Assembly (NCBI GenBank): GCA_003864495.1
Contig: ML133432.1
Coordinates: forward strand, 310,001 to 374,000
Length of the DNA: 64,000 nt
Reading direction: 5' to 3'
DNA from: Nemopilema nomurai
Lineage: Eukaryota; Cnidaria; Scyphozoa; Rhizostomeae; Rhizostomatidae
Shown here: in pieces, positions 11,566-24,358 of the stretch
How the letters are laid out: each line of letters opens with the position of its first letter
How positions within the stretch are numbered: position 1 is the stretch's first letter
Program-made: the position numbers and the translations under genes
The notes under the pieces: model-generated
The model's input: only the letters and a program-made list of their open reading frames with translations
The model's database searches: none
What the model was told of the DNA's origin: nothing

Positions 11566-14088
11566 TGCCGAGAAATTCATAGAGAGCTCATGAAAAATTC
11601 ACAAAATAGGAACAAATTAAATGCGACTGAAAATCGGATAAGAGAAAGACATACTTGCGGTGTTTTTTGTGTTTCATTTTGTAAGATTGAATTCGAAACC
11701 AAGATTTGGCACTTAGATGTAAATGTTGTCAGTCTTCAAGAGAAGATCTGGATGACGATGTTCTCTGTTTATGAATGACGGTGAAAGAAAGTGCAAAAAA
11801 GATTGTCTTTGTTAGAACGCAAAAAATCATGATGGACAACTGGTCAGAGCGATAAAGGGTAGCACCACTTTTTTGCCAATGTAACCAAAAAATAGGAAAG
11901 TCAAGCAAAGAGAACAAATTACACCAAACTTAAAATTGATTAAACCACTGACTCCCGGTTCAGTCTAAAAAGTGGCAATAGAAATGAAACGGGTTTGCGT
12001 GTTATAAGCGAATGCAGTATGCTGGCAAAGTGGAATAGAAACGGAAGCAGGATCATGTCGCCAGAACTGTATATTGTTGAAATCTTGTGAAAAGTATGGA
12101 CTGAACTAAGCCAACAAACGGTATTATTATAAGCCTGGTGAGGGTAATTGAGAATGCAAAGAAGAGAATCTTGTTGAAGTCGTGATGCGGTATGGCCGAG
12201 AGATAGGGGACCACCGACTGGACATCAAGCGATGTCAGTGTATGCGAACAAGAAATATTATTCTTTCATCCTGTTTTTACAGTTGCTAAAATTTCTAGCG
12301 TGGAGTTGGGCGTAACCAGATGTTCAATCTGTTGTATCTTGTTACAAGCAATGTGAAGGATGTCTTCTCTATTTTGATACTCTTGATCCTTTTGTTCCTT
12401 TTCTAGGTAGGCCTTGATGTGATCATTTTTAACAAGCACGTTGAAAGAAAAGCATTCAAGAGGGTAAACGCAGAATGAAATAGCAACAATGATTGTTTTA
12501 AAAGGAGCAAAAACCACATATTATTCGAATCTGATTTGTTGTGAATAGAGATCTGACTCTGGTTGTAGGTTGGCTTGTAAGAAGGCCCAACGCAACTCTA
12601 TGGGCACGTTTTACGCATCCTAGTCACATTTTAGGAGGCTAGCTGACATTTTCAACCAGGAAAAACATAGCCATACAGCAAAAGTAGAGAGGTTAGACCA
12701 GAGCTGTAAAAATATCGAGCCCATAAGTAGATTCCCAGAATTTTTTTTGGCTAGGCAGAAAAGTTTCGGCAAAATTTGTTAAAATACAACTGTTCTCTGT
12801 TTGTGTTCAATCTTTGTGCTAAGTTTATCTTTACATAAACTAAAAACGTCCAACAACAAAAATACGATATTTACTGGAAACTACTTTCAGAACCAATAAA
12901 TTAGAAGTTCTTCAAAAATTTATGCAAACTTTCGGAACAATTCTTGTACACAGTACTTTTGCGTAACAGAAATTGCTGTCTTGTATCCCAGGTTCCCAGA
13001 AAGGAAGATATTTTTTGCAGCTTTATGTTAGGCCATGTAAACAATGTGACCCGATAAAGAAGCTTTTTGAGAGGCTTTGTATTCGAATACTTAAGTATCA
13101 ACAAAAGAGAGAAAGTGAGAAGAAAATGAATTGAAAAGCAAAGAAAAATAAAAATAAATTATGAAAGTATTAATATATTTAGCATGTATCATGGTAATTG
13201 ACGAAAAGAAAGGAATATTTCAAAGTAAAGAATTTCCCTAACAGAAGAGCTAACCACCAAAAACCTCCCTGAATCTAATTATTAGGTCGAGCTCCGTCCA
13301 AAGTTTACTTGCTTCATCGTAGAGGGATAGCTGTTTCTGAGTTTAATTGGGTCCCAGAGCAGTATTCGTCCGCATGCATTACACAATGACGTTCGTGTGT
13401 AAACAAGCACCGTACAGCAAGGTGCATGTTACTTAGAATATTTGGCCGTTGCGAAGCCCAAATTTATGTAGGAAGCCTCGCATTTGAGATTCAATATCAT
13501 TTTAAATATTGGGCTACATTTGCAAGGATAAACAATGGAAGGAAGCAATGGAAGTAGGCCAGGGCCTAACTCACGTGGGGAAAGTTCTTTTCATTGTCCA
13601 TTCTTGGTGTTTCTTCGTCGCTACTGCCATAGCTACTACTTTGCTGGCAACTTTTAATACCCTTAGAATTGCTCTTTTCGTAGTTCTTTCCTTTTATTGT
13701 AACCGTTAGTAATACATGCTTTTCCACCACCGTAATGTTAAGGATGTTCCAACTCTGAAATTTGGACCTTCCATTGAACATTGCGCCGAATCAAAAAACC
13801 CGCGCTTCAAAAGTTTCCCGGTCCAGTCCTTTTGTGAGAACGCGACCTATTAGCCTCTTTTTGAAAAGATCACATGGTTTTCAAGAAGTTGTTGTAATGG
13901 CACAAGGGTATATTTTCAAGGAGAGTTTTGGTATGCTTTTAAGTAAGAGATAGTTTGCTAACATACCAAAAGAGAGTGACAGTACTTGCTCTAGTTTTTT
14001 CTTCAATTGAGAAGAACTCTGATTGCGACGATCTCGTATGTGATCCACGATCCTTAGTAAATTACCTTTTGGCACAGTGATTCCAGAG

Positions 14089-17000
14089 ATGGTATCTTTT
14101 ATATGTGATGCCTGTGGTCAGACTGTGAAAAAGAACAGGGTAGAGAAACATTACCAGATGGAATGTCGGAATTGCAGTGTACTGTCATGTATCGATTGTG
14201 GAAAGGACTTTCCTGGCAACGAGTATGTCGCCCATACAAGTTGTGTAACGGAGGCTGAGAAATATCAAGGAAAGCTTTATCAACCAAAGGAAAAAGCAAA
14301 CAAGGGAGAACTAAAACAACAGGAATGGATTAAGGTTGCAAACTCTATTGGCAATTTTTTGTATATTTTCAGCTTTTGTGGCTGGATCATTCCATAACAA
14401 ATGGCCCCAAGGCTAGTGTCTACGAAATAATAATATTACAATCTTATAATTGATTGAAATTCAAGATTAGAAAATTTTTTATTAAGATCAAAATATCTTG
14501 AGATTTCTTAATGGCTACTATTATTCACAATCAAAGGTTTCGATGTTTGAAATTTGATCACAAGGCAAGCATTTTTATGTATGGGGTATTATTTTGATTT
14601 TTAGTCATGTGGGATAATATTCTGGGTGAAATTTATTTTTTGAAATTTTATTTCTGCAGAAAATTCAACAAGCAAGTGGTGGTGCTCAGAATCCAAAGCT
14701 GAATTCTTACCTTGATAGAATACAAGAATATTCAAATGTTCCAAGAAAGAAAACCAAATTTATTGTATGTTTATTTTACATGCTCAACTATATACCTTGG
14801 TAGCTTGCATGATATATTAAGTAATCTTACAACATAAAACAATTTTATGTACCATACACTTTTAGAAAGTGATTAAAGAAATTTCTTTTTGTCATAAATT
14901 GTATCATGTTTATATATATTTAAACTCAATTTTTTCTAGAATTTTTGCAGAAACAGCATCAGGGTTTATGACCAAAAGATCTTGGACCAGTTATGGGATG
15001 CCTTTGATCCATCAAAACACAAGGTAAACTTTTGAGAAAAGATGCATAAAGGTTATTTTCTCTAGATACCTGTTTACATCCACAGTGTGTATTTAGTGGA
15101 CCTTTAGTTGTCAAGTCCCTGAAATTTGAATTTATGAGATGTTTGCTATTTAAAGGGAATGAGAAATGTTAGAAATGAAATTTAGGGTCAAGAATTTAAG
15201 TTTATTTAAATGTTTTTTTCTAATTAAAGCTCTTACTCTTTTAAACATTGCTTGAATAAATCTTAATGATGTAAAGGCCTTGTTGGCTAATTTGCAGGGA
15301 CAAAATGAAGACCTAGAAAATTCAAAACAAGATTTTGATTTGACAAATCAAGAAACAAATGCTGCTTTGACTAATTCATGTTCTAATGGTATAATTGACA
15401 AAGAAGAGAAAAAACAATCTAAAAAAGCAAAGAAGAGGAAGAAAGAGGAAATTCAAGATGCTAGTGTAGATAACTGCATTGCTGATAATGAAACAGAGTC
15501 CAATTCAAAGCCAAAGAAAAAGGGAAAAATTGAAAATGGCATTGCTATAGAAGAAAAGAATGGCCTTGATGTTGACAGTGAAGCGTCTGCAGGTAGCTAG
15601 ATCAATAAAAGCCAATTCAGCGATATATTTTTCTTTTGATTCCATGGTCAGGACTTGCCCAGAAAGTCGCTTGATCTAGCACACACACCTAGAGCACACC
15701 TAGAAATTACCTAAGCAAAGGTTTTTTCGAGCCCAGCAGATAGTAACAACACCTAGAGCCTGGTTTCTATCTGATCACAAAAGTCACAACAGGTGCAAAA
15801 TGGTCTTTAGTGGTGCAAAAAAGACCAACTTGTTTTCTCAAGGAGCTCATTATATGCAAGACCTTCGTTTTCATAAGAGCAAGGCCTGCATGTTCCTTCT
15901 TAGAAAAAATAGATCACCTGGAACAAGGAACTGTTATTTCCTTAATTGTCTTTAAAGTCATTAAGTAATGCTTTGAATCAATACTACTGTAAGGTGCTGA
16001 AAAGTATTGAGAAATACCAAATTTAGTGTACTTTGAGTAAGAATGGTATCCTTTTCTTGAATAAGAATTGATTATGAATAAGATTTTGTATTCAGCCTCA
16101 TACTAATGTTTCTTTATATTCTTATTGCTCATGTCTATCATGTAGTTGTTATTGGTACTCAATTTCTACAGTCCCTATTTACATTTGCAAATTGTTTTCT
16201 TGGCTGGAACAGTATCAGAAATTCCTCTTTTTCACAACGAAGACTAAAAACTTTCTCATATCTTGTTTGCAGGAAAGTTCAGCTGGCAAAAAGCAATCAA
16301 AGGAGTACTAAAAAATGCAGGGGAGGATGGAATATCTTTGAAAAGACTAAGAAAAAAGGTATTTGAGACAATTGAACAACTTTGAGACAATTGAAACTTA
16401 AGCCCTTGAGGTTGGTTTTTTGGCAGTCAAGGATGTTGTCATGCCATCACTTCTGAATTTCTATATTTACCCTTGGAAACTCTTGCCTCTTAAGTTTTGT
16501 AAACACTATTTAGCATCCAAAATCCAAGAGCCTTCATTACTTCAACTCTCTAACTGAAAAAGTGATTTCAGACCACGATATGATACTTTGTCCTGAAAAG
16601 AGTATTTTCCTTCAATGATGTTTTCCGCGGAATTTAAATCCGCATGTTTAAATCTGATGCTTTTGAAACCATTGTGCCAGTCTTTGCACGCCAAGTAAAG
16701 AAATAACCCGTTCTTAAAGATTGTGGTTATGTGTTCTTCTGTTACCTCGTTGGGTTTTTAAACCAAGCTGCATGATAAATGCTGTTTTTAGGCAGCAGGT
16801 CTTTGCCTGATAGCGGGAAGCCATAATAAATTCGATGTTTACCAAGGAGTGATTGTTGCCTTTAAAGCCGAGAGCTTATAGAATGGCCTCAATTTATTCT
16901 TAATCCCTCAAAATATAATTTGCTGAATAAACATAAGATTCTGCTTACATGGCCTTTAAGCACATGACGTTCCAACTATGCGAATTCGGGCAGTTTTTCT

Positions 17001-20000
17001 GCTGTCGCGTTATTGCTTGAGTTAAAGACTAGCAATCTGAAGTGAAAAGCGGATAAATGCTAAATGCCCAATTAAAATGCTACTTGAAGATAATTTGGTT
17101 CTCTTCAAAATCCTAGTTGTTTTGGGGAAAATGCGGATGTTTGGAGGAGGTTCCAGGGCTCGAAAAAGCAATGTTGTCATTAAAAAGAAGACTAAAATTT
17201 GCTTTGCCGATGACTTTATGTCCTTTTAAAAGGAATGGTTTCTTGAAAGACAAATATTGCAGCCACATATTGCCATATGATATTTCGTACTTAAAAAAAA
17301 AGCGCTTCAGCTGTGAGAATCTCTAATTACCGAGTTATTGACTCCTGTCAACACACCCTAGACGACACTTTGTAAAGTCTAAGCAATAAACATATGACTT
17401 TTGCTCTGCTTGGGCATACTGCATCGTCCATAGAATAACTTGCTGCAAAAATTTGACCGGCCTTGTCAAACCGTTTAGACCTGTCAAACCGTTTGCGCAT
17501 TATTCATCGCAAAATGCGTTAGAGAAAGATAAACCAGTCCGCCATTGGAACTTTCCTGGAAGCCGTAGAGCTGGGAAGCATTCATCCCAATCCTTGTTTG
17601 TTGCTTTTTATTTTTGTTTGATTTTCCTGCTTTGCTTCTGTTGTGTAGCGTGTCCTTCATGTTGCTGAAGTAAGAGAACTTGTAGCTCTTACTCAGCTTG
17701 TTCTCTATCGCCAGCAATTGCCTCTCTTTTTGCATCTGCATGATGATCTTGCGCCTCCTCTCTGCTTCTTCTCTCTGCAATCGCCGCATCTCTTCCTTCT
17801 TCCTGCGCTCCTTCTCTTTCTCTTTAAGCAGCTCGTACGCAACTTTATGGCTCCTTATTCTCAACTGCTCGCACTCAAACTGCTTCAGCTTCTGTTTCTC
17901 CTCGTCTATCCTTGCTTTGGTTGCATTTAATCGTCTTTTTATTTCCTCCTGTGCTGCCCGTATCAAGGTGAGGGCCTGTTCGAATTCGTTCGCTTTCTCT
18001 TCGTGACCATGCTCCCGTAGCGCATCGGCAATGTCAGTCACGTTCCGCTTTTTATCCCGGCCAGCCCAAGTACTTGCTACTGTCACAGAGGACATGGTGC
18101 TGTCATAATATCCACTGTCACTCTTCGTGAATCGCTTCGGTGGCTTGGACTTCCTGGACTCTGTGCTTCTCGAACTGGCCTCTTCACTGCCAATCCTGGC
18201 GTCGATACAATTATCGCTCATTCCCTTGGCACTTTTGCACTGAATAGTCTCCGATTCAAATAACTCAAAAGTATTTCCCAATGGCTGAGTTTCGTGCTGC
18301 CTTTCTATCGGAGAACAATTTCTCATTTTCTCTTGTGGAGTTTTATCCACATGGTATGTAGATGAGAACTTCTGTTCGTCTTCTTCTTCTGATTCATCAT
18401 CTATAATATCCAGCTTATCTTTTACCGTGTAGTTAATTCCGAAGCTTGGCGCGAAATTGCCTTTCATACCCGCCAATGACCCAACATCTTTGGAATATTT
18501 ATTCACACATGAGCTTGATAGTACATGATTGTAATGCACTTTTTGCTTCGAAAATATCACACCCTTATTAGTTTCATAACTTTTCAGTACTTTATGAGCC
18601 TTTTCTGAATTCCCAGCCCGTTCTTTATAATTTGTGCTCGTACTTTCCCCACTGAAATTGCCCCCATTTTTCCGCACAGCTCGATGCCACCCGGCGCTGT
18701 CATTTCGCTCCCTTTCCCAGTCATCCGTGACTTCGGCAAGACAAGGCAATGCCACTTTTGAAGGGCCATGCTCATCTGTTCTTCCATTGAAATACCTCAA
18801 CTCTGCACTGTTACCTTGAGTATGCTTTTCGTCACAGTTCGCATTAAATGTATTACAACAGGTTTCTATGACTCCCCCATCGAAATTCTCCTGTTTCTCA
18901 CCTCTTTTACTCACACTTTGAAGAGTGTTTAATTTGCTACTAAAATCTTCAATTTCTGAACAGTGTTTGTGATTCCTTCTCGTGGTGATATTTTCCATCT
19001 GCATTTTTCGCTGCTTTCGTTTCATTTTGTTTTTCGTCGACTTCTTCGTCTTCTTCTTTACGCCTTCTGTACTGCTCTCTGCATCACTGCATGTTTGTTT
19101 GTTTTTCAGAATAGATATATTATTCAGCCGTTTTCTCCTTGCCATTATTCTGTCATGGCTCGCTTCCATTTGCCGCACAAGCCCAAAGCCGCTAGTAAAC
19201 TTGGTTACCGACGTTTTGCGATCGTTCTGCCAACTCCCATTCGCGAACGCTTTCTCAATGCTCTTGCTATGCTCCGATATGGTTATTTTCAACTTCAGAT
19301 CGCTGAAGTACTCCAAGTAGTTCGTGCTGACACGATCAGCCTTCAGTTCCACCTTTTCCAACGTTTTCCTTGCTGCGTCGACCGTTTTGTTCAGTATGAA
19401 TTTCAACTTCTGCTCATCTTCTCTTGTTTCGTGTCGCCTTGTTTGCCATTTAGCCAACTCGCTTGCAGTTATCTTGGTGGACACATATGTCGACAACACA
19501 GTTTGCCGTACAATTTCCCAAAATTTATTCGCTCTCAACTTCGACGAGTCTCTTGACAGGTCCCTCTGTGTTTTCGTTAATTCCATTACGTGGCGATAGC
19601 ACAACGCTTCTATGAATTGCTGCTACGTGCGACGTCAAACCCAGTTCCCATTTTCCAAACCAAACAGCGTCCTGCCATTTTCATTACTCGAAGTCGCCTG
19701 TTGTTTAAATTTGCCTCGTGGTTTTGCAGGCGGCGAGTACGCTTCGCTCGCTCCCATGATCCTGATGTGGCGTGCGCGCCAATAGGAAGTGGAGCTCTCG
19801 CATAAAGACAATCGAATGACAACCCGCATAGCTACCTATCTCCATGTAAACACACCGACGCCAATTGAGCAGAGGCTACGTACAAAAATCAAAAGTTTTC
19901 ACTGCTTTGTAAAAATGATTGCTTCTTCGCCATGCGTGCCAAATCTTTCAAACCGTATCAAACAGTTGAAGATTTGTAGCTCCTCTCTCACCATTGATCC

Positions 20001-23000
20001 CGACGTTTCTGTGAATCAAATAAACCAAAGTGCTCTTTGAAACCGAGTTTCTCCAACGTTATGATCTCTCTACTTTGGTTTCCACTTTTTATGGCAGGTG
20101 CTCAGCTTTTATGCATGCACGTTCCACTTCCTGTAATTGAAATAATCGCTTCGATGAACTTCATATGCATAAAGCTCTATATAAGAAGCTATGTTGGTAT
20201 TGGAAAAGTAAATCGATGCTTTGTGTTTGGTCTTCTTCTGTTACCTCGTCAACTTTTGCTTTGCTTTCAAGCTCGAAATGATGACGGTTGTTTTGATACT
20301 TATCATTCACAACAACAAGTTCTAACCGATATATAATCCGTGTTAAAATACATCCTTAGACTTTCTTCTGCCACTTTTTCAACTGTCATCTTACACAACG
20401 AATCTTTCTGGATTATTCGAAAAAATGTCGTTTGTAATCACGTCTTGCGTCAATGGTTCTCTTCCACACGATTTTAGGCCTGGTGTAGTTTCAATGACTC
20501 CAAATTCAGTCCACCCAGACTTGGAGGGATTTATTTAAACTAATTAGCTAACATCGTTAAATTTAGTCGCCATTCCTATGACTATCTATGGTTAACAGTG
20601 TCTTTATTCCACTTGTATATGCATATCTCAAATCTCTCCGAAAGCCGTTTCTATTTGGAAATAACTTTATGGCCAATAAAGCTGCGAATTTGTGGACGTG
20701 ATTCATTGTTTTTAGCGGATTCTGAGTCACCAGAAAGGCTGTTCACTCGAATCTTTCTTGACCGAATCTAATTTATTTTATCATCGCTTCTCTTTGAACC
20801 TCTTGTGACGTCACTTCAGTAAGGTTGCTTTCCACTTACTTAGTACTTATTTAGTGAGGTGCAAGACCCATAATGTGCCCAAAATTAAATTTTCCAAAAA
20901 TGTGCTATATAGCAAGGGTATACAACTCAGAGCATTTTTAAGGTGTTTTAGACTCAATATGAGGTGTATATCTCGAGTTACAAAGCTTTACTTTTTGTCT
21001 TCATGGTCTTTGGGCGCAAGCTCTAAACATATAAAAAAATCAAACAGTTTTTCTTGCCCTGGATAGGTTAGACTAATGGAAGGTTTTTTCCTCAACAAAG
21101 GAACAAAGCACTCTTCTGCTCATACCTCCCAACAAGCCCTCTTTATTTTGAGTCGTTGCAAACGTACTTTTAATACCATTAATAGTTCAAACCAACATCT
21201 GTTACCCTTGTTGTTTTGGACCTGCTTATGCTGTTCTCCTACCATGAATCTGCAATTAGTCCCAGATAAAAGCAACTGGTGACATGACAGTATTCACTGC
21301 TGTCCCACGAGCCCTAAGCTCGGGATAACACCATGATTCAATAGGGGTGTGCATTGTTTAGCATCGTTTGAGAGTTTCGAGAAAACTACATGCATTATAT
21401 TGAATAGCTCTTAATAGTTTCTTAATTATTGATGAATGTTTTGCTCTATTTCGCTCTAACGAAGATAGTCCATTGAATTTTGAAATAGAGATGTTTACAC
21501 CGCATTGGTATTTACTTAAAAGGTCATTCATTGAACATGGCCCTTCTATTTCAAGAGATCAACCGGCAGAACTCATCTCGAAGCATCTTCATTGCACAAG
21601 TGAAATTATTCTAGTGTATCATCGGCGAGGAATGCCTTTTTCTTTTGGACGTCGACGTGCCGCAAATTAAATAGAACATTAGTTGCAATGATTTATGCAT
21701 CGCCCATGTAAACCCATTCACGTTCAATCTTTTTTGTGTTCAGTAAAGAAGGTCTTTAGAAATCGGATGTACATTTGTTTTTCTATTGACAACCACAAAG
21801 TTCGCGTTTTTAGAGTAGAAAATGTTCATGAAGAAAAAAGGAGCCGAGGAGATGTTTCTATGAGACAAGGAGTTGTTTTGAAGCAGCACCAAAGTCTCAT
21901 GTGGCTAGAACACCAAAGCACTGGGCGTTTTTTCTCGAAAGACCCACTCGTTGCGTGGCACACGCTAAACGTGTATTTCACCACGCTATCTTTCGCAAAC
22001 AGTTGCTATCTACTCATGACATACAGTGCAGGGAATGTAATCCTTGTTGTGTAAGAATACCCGAAAGTAGCCAACAGGGAATGAACCCGTTGAGACTAGG
22101 TACTCCATTTTCTTCTTGAAAGCTGGCCAACATCATCAGCTTCATCATCATCATCATCATCAATTTATTTACAGTAGGCAAAAGGATTTTTTAAGATAGC
22201 AAAATCACCGCTAAATAAGGCCTATTATACCGAAGGCGAGACTAATGACATCACATGGTGCCAAACCAAAGCACCGAGCAAGTTATGCAAAGGATTCAAT
22301 CAATGGAACAGTCATATTCGGCCTGCGTGATTTACTTTATTTGCTCGACATAAAAGCTCAAAGGTTGCATGATGTTGATGAGCTAATGAAGACCTTCTGG
22401 TTGCTACACCCAACGCCTTGCTTGATAACTGCTGATGCATTTAATTGCTGCCCTGAATCCTTTAGCTGCGGTCCACGATAATATCTTCATTTATTTTGCT
22501 GGCGCGCGAAAAGAACTTATGCCACGTGCTTTGTCTGTATAATGCACGCATACTAATACCCTTATCATTGCATCGGGTATTGAAATACGATCATGGGCAG
22601 AGACTCAGTTTTACGAGACCTCTTAATTCCCTTCATTGAATTAGTCTCTTTGATTCTTCCAGTTAAGCAGTAGCCAATGCCACAAACTAGTACCTGTAAA
22701 TTATCCTTGCTTCCTGTTTTTCCATGGTTCTCCTCGTAACAGTTGGTTTTCGTGTTTTATATATTTCGCGTGTTATAGTCACATGTCCTGTTTTGGCCTA
22801 GCTCCATCGCTGCGGCCTCAAACGTATTATCTTAACTGTCATAAGAAGACGCCAACCAATCAGTAAAAATGTTTAATTTCAGGACAAAGTGTTGTTGTTT
22901 TACAATATGGATGTTCACAATAGCTAGAAATAGTAGAGCCAGTTTTTGCGTACTTAAAGTACTTTTTCGTCCGTCACTCCTCAGAGTATGCAAGCGTAGG

Positions 23001-23297
23001 AAAATGACCAAAATCAGACAAAATAAATAGCCACTTTCAGATATGAATCTTCGTGCTTTGCCCGAAATCTGCTTGTTTCATCGTTGTATTGTTGTTGTTG
23101 TTGTTTTGTTGCTTTCTTTCATTTTGTTTAAAACTCATCCGTCTTTTTTGCAGATCATCGCAGAATACTGTGCCAACGGATCTGATCATAGAGCATCAAC
23201 TCAAGATGAATGCTCGGCCTTGTTTAGTCAGAAGTTAGCAAAATATAAAAATGCCAAAATTGTCAAAGAACATGTATTTTATAAAAAATGTGTTTAA
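14089..23297 (+). CDS. LYAR: LYAR, cell growth-regulating nucleolar protein; six exons
   Basis: Exons: 14089-14334, 14660-14764, 14940-15023, 15298-15592, 16273-16358, 23154-23297; 319 aa. The N-terminus carries the LYAR double C2HC zinc finger: C6, C9, H21, C26, then C34, C37, H49, C52 within the family signature SCIDCGKDF. The first finger has one residue more between H21 and C26 than the human protein. Exons 2-3 hold the conserved NVPRKK...ILDQLW segment. Exon 4 is a lysine-rich, acidic, low-complexity linker (KKAKKRKKEE) suited to nucleolar targeting. Exons 5-6 match the LYAR C-terminal domain (FSWQKAIKGVLK, then EY...HR...LFSQKLAKY). Family role: nucleolar regulator of rRNA processing and cell growth. 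The exon 4 acceptor could instead be at 15276, adding seven residues. The last exon lies 6.8 kb away, across a nested antisense gene; I assigned it by phase 0 and similarity. Confidence 0.9.
17484..19604 (-). CDS. Intronless coiled-coil protein of unknown function, nested in LYAR intron 5
   Basis: A single open frame of 706 residues runs opposite to LYAR. I do not recognise the family. Visible features: an alpha-helical N-terminal 150 residues, a lysine-rich patch at 183-200 that could be a nuclear or nucleolar localisation signal, a serine/asparagine-rich middle, an acidic cluster at 402-411 (DDESEEEDEQ), a DSGYYDS motif at 496-502 resembling a phosphodegron, and a long charged coiled coil at about 525-640 with KEKEKERRKKEEMRRLQREE-type sequence. 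A basic tail follows. The start may be Met1 or Met7. The length, non-repetitive sequence and more GC-rich codons argue for a real gene. The absence of introns in this intron-rich region suggests a retrogene or an ancient intronless gene. Long frames on the + strand here are its shadow. Confidence 0.75.
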   Translation of the reverse strand: MCYRHVMELTKTQRDLSRDSSKLRANKFWEIVRQTVLSTYVSTKITASELAKWQTRRHETREDEQKLKFILNKTVDAARKTLEKVELKADRVSTNYLEYFSDLKLKITISEHSKSIEKAFANGSWQNDRKTSVTKFTSGFGLVRQMEASHDRIMARRKRLNNISILKNKQTCSDAESSTEGVKKKTKKSTKNKMKRKQRKMQMENITTRRNHKHCSEIEDFSSKLNTLQSVSKRGEKQENFDGGVIETCCNTFNANCDEKHTQGNSAELRYFNGRTDEHGPSKVALPCLAEVTDDWERERNDSAGWHRAVRKNGGNFSGESTSTNYKERAGNSEKAHKVLKSYETNKGVIFSKQKVHYNHVLSSSCVNKYSKDVGSLAGMKGNFAPSFGINYTVKDKLDIIDDESEEEDEQKFSSTYHVDKTPQEKMRNCSPIERQHETQPLGNTFELFESETIQCKSAKGMSDNCIDARIGSEEASSRSTESRKSKPPKRFTKSDSGYYDSTMSSVTVASTWAGRDKKRNVTDIADALREHGHEEKANEFEQALTLIRAAQEEIKRRLNATKARIDEEKQKLKQFECEQLRIRSHKVAYELLKEKEKERRKKEEMRRLQREEAERRRKIIMQMQKERQLLAIENKLSKSYKFSYFSNMKDTLHNRSKAGKSNKNKKQQTRIGMNASQLYGFQESSNGGLVYLSLTHFAMNNAQTV
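19605..19860 (-). promoter_or_regulatory. Putative promoter of the nested antisense gene
   Basis: The sequence just upstream of the 706-codon frame is clearly richer in GC and CpG than its surroundings (GCGTGCGCGCC, CGGCGAGTACG). It contains a CCAAT box (inverted relative to the gene) at about 19780 next to an Ets-like GGAAGTG. No TATA box is evident. This fits a housekeeping-type promoter inside the LYAR intron, by inference only. Confidence 0.35.
22131..22162. repeat. (ATC)n microsatellite
   Basis: An uninterrupted run of CAT/ATC triplets, preceded by imperfect units, lies in LYAR intron 5. Confidence 0.8.
22922..23040. repeat. Second copy of the 7842-8113 foldback family
   Basis: Around GAAATAGTAGAGCCAGTTTTTG and AAAGTACTTTTTCGTC this stretch resembles the left arm at 7842. 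Its reverse complement matches 8018-8113, including GGCTATTTATTTTGTC and GCATACTCTGA. It ends about 110 bp before the last LYAR exon. Confidence 0.5.
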
Positions 23298-23439
23298 GCG
23301 CAATATTCATTATATATATACTATGTTATACTGAGCATTGTTGTCTTTGTATTCTTATCATTACCTGTCTAGCTTAGTTTTAACCATGTTAAACTGTCAT
23401 TATTGCTTTTTGCATCGATGTTTGAGTTGATGCGAGTGC

Positions 23440-23445
23440 AATAAA
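23440..23445 (+). promoter_or_regulatory. Polyadenylation signal for LYAR
   Basis: A canonical AATAAA lies 143 bases after the LYAR stop codon and supports 23154-23297 as the terminal exon. Confidence 0.6.
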
Positions 23446-24358
23446 GGTGAAAGCGATGGTCCGGTTCCTTTAGTCAACGTTTTACGGGTTGTCAAGACGT
23501 TTTATGCATACTGGCAAATTTAATTACGGCAGCTCGGTTTTTTTCTAAAATACAACTTATACTCTTCTTTATTTGAAACTAATATAAAGCCATGGTTACC
23601 AAAATTTTGATACTTCATGGCACTTCAAAAGTAACATCTCCACTTTTCGGTATAAAATTTCCCAGCAATCGTTTGTTTTGCAAGTCTATAAATCTCCAAT
23701 TTTTAGCCGCCTTTCCGGCCCATCATGTTTGAAGATAAAGCTGTTCTGATTATGCACTACATTAACGTACCATATTTCAGCTGGACAGAGCTGTCAAACT
23801 GAGAAATTTTTTGATGCAATCAAAAATAAGATGTCTATACAGAAAAATATTTTCGGTAGCGGTGATTCTCCCATTTCTGGACAATTTAGATCATTCATCA
23901 GTGGTGTTTGGAAAAGTGTGTTGTTTCATAGCAGAAAGCCCGCTAGACTTTCTTAAAAAGCTGACAACCTACGAACGTAATTTGTCAAAAAGCTGTGAAG
24001 CCTGTTATTAGATACCTTTTCATAACTTGTGTACCTTATTTAATAAAATATGCTTTGAGCTATTCAAAGCATTATGTGAATTGAAACAACAAGAAAGAGG
24101 AGGCATTATTTTCCTAAATGGCAGTTAGCACATCAATTAATCTATGATTTAGGCCTTCATTTAACTCAAGAACTCTCCAGCTAGTTCCAGAGCGGCACTG
24201 TTATTGAAAATGTCCACGTGCTTCTTCGTGATTTCATGTTGTTCTTTCGCGGAATCTGTAGCCTCGTTCTGGATCTTCGCCTCAACCCGGGTGACAGACC
24301 TTGTGCCTTTGAGATTTTATAACAATTTTATGGAGATATTCGCGCTGTTTTTACTGGA
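23446..24358. other. Intergenic spacer between LYAR and D2HGDH
   Basis: About 0.9 kb separates the LYAR polyadenylation signal from the D2HGDH start. No coding motif is visible. The D2HGDH promoter should be here; I see no clear core element. Confidence 0.5.

Larger units (their letters stand above)
8701..14088. other. Intergenic region between P450 and LYAR
   Basis: No gene is recognisable across these 5.4 kb. Open frames are short and low in complexity and lack conserved motifs. Contents I can name are a hAT-like left end at 9983, a possible retroelement scrap at 10992-11258 (-) and one copy of a dispersed repeat at 11457-11565. The LYAR promoter must lie near the right end, but no clear element is seen. 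Confidence 0.55.

Noticed and set aside
13509..13953. Short plus-strand frames just upstream of LYAR
   Set aside because: They share no motif with LYAR and are not linked to its first exon by consensus splice sites; LYAR orthologues start at the Met used here.
18963..19556. 197-codon plus-strand frame
   Set aside because: It is the antisense shadow of the 706-codon gene on the minus strand; it has no motif of its own and its Cys/Phe-rich composition is what the complement of that gene would give.
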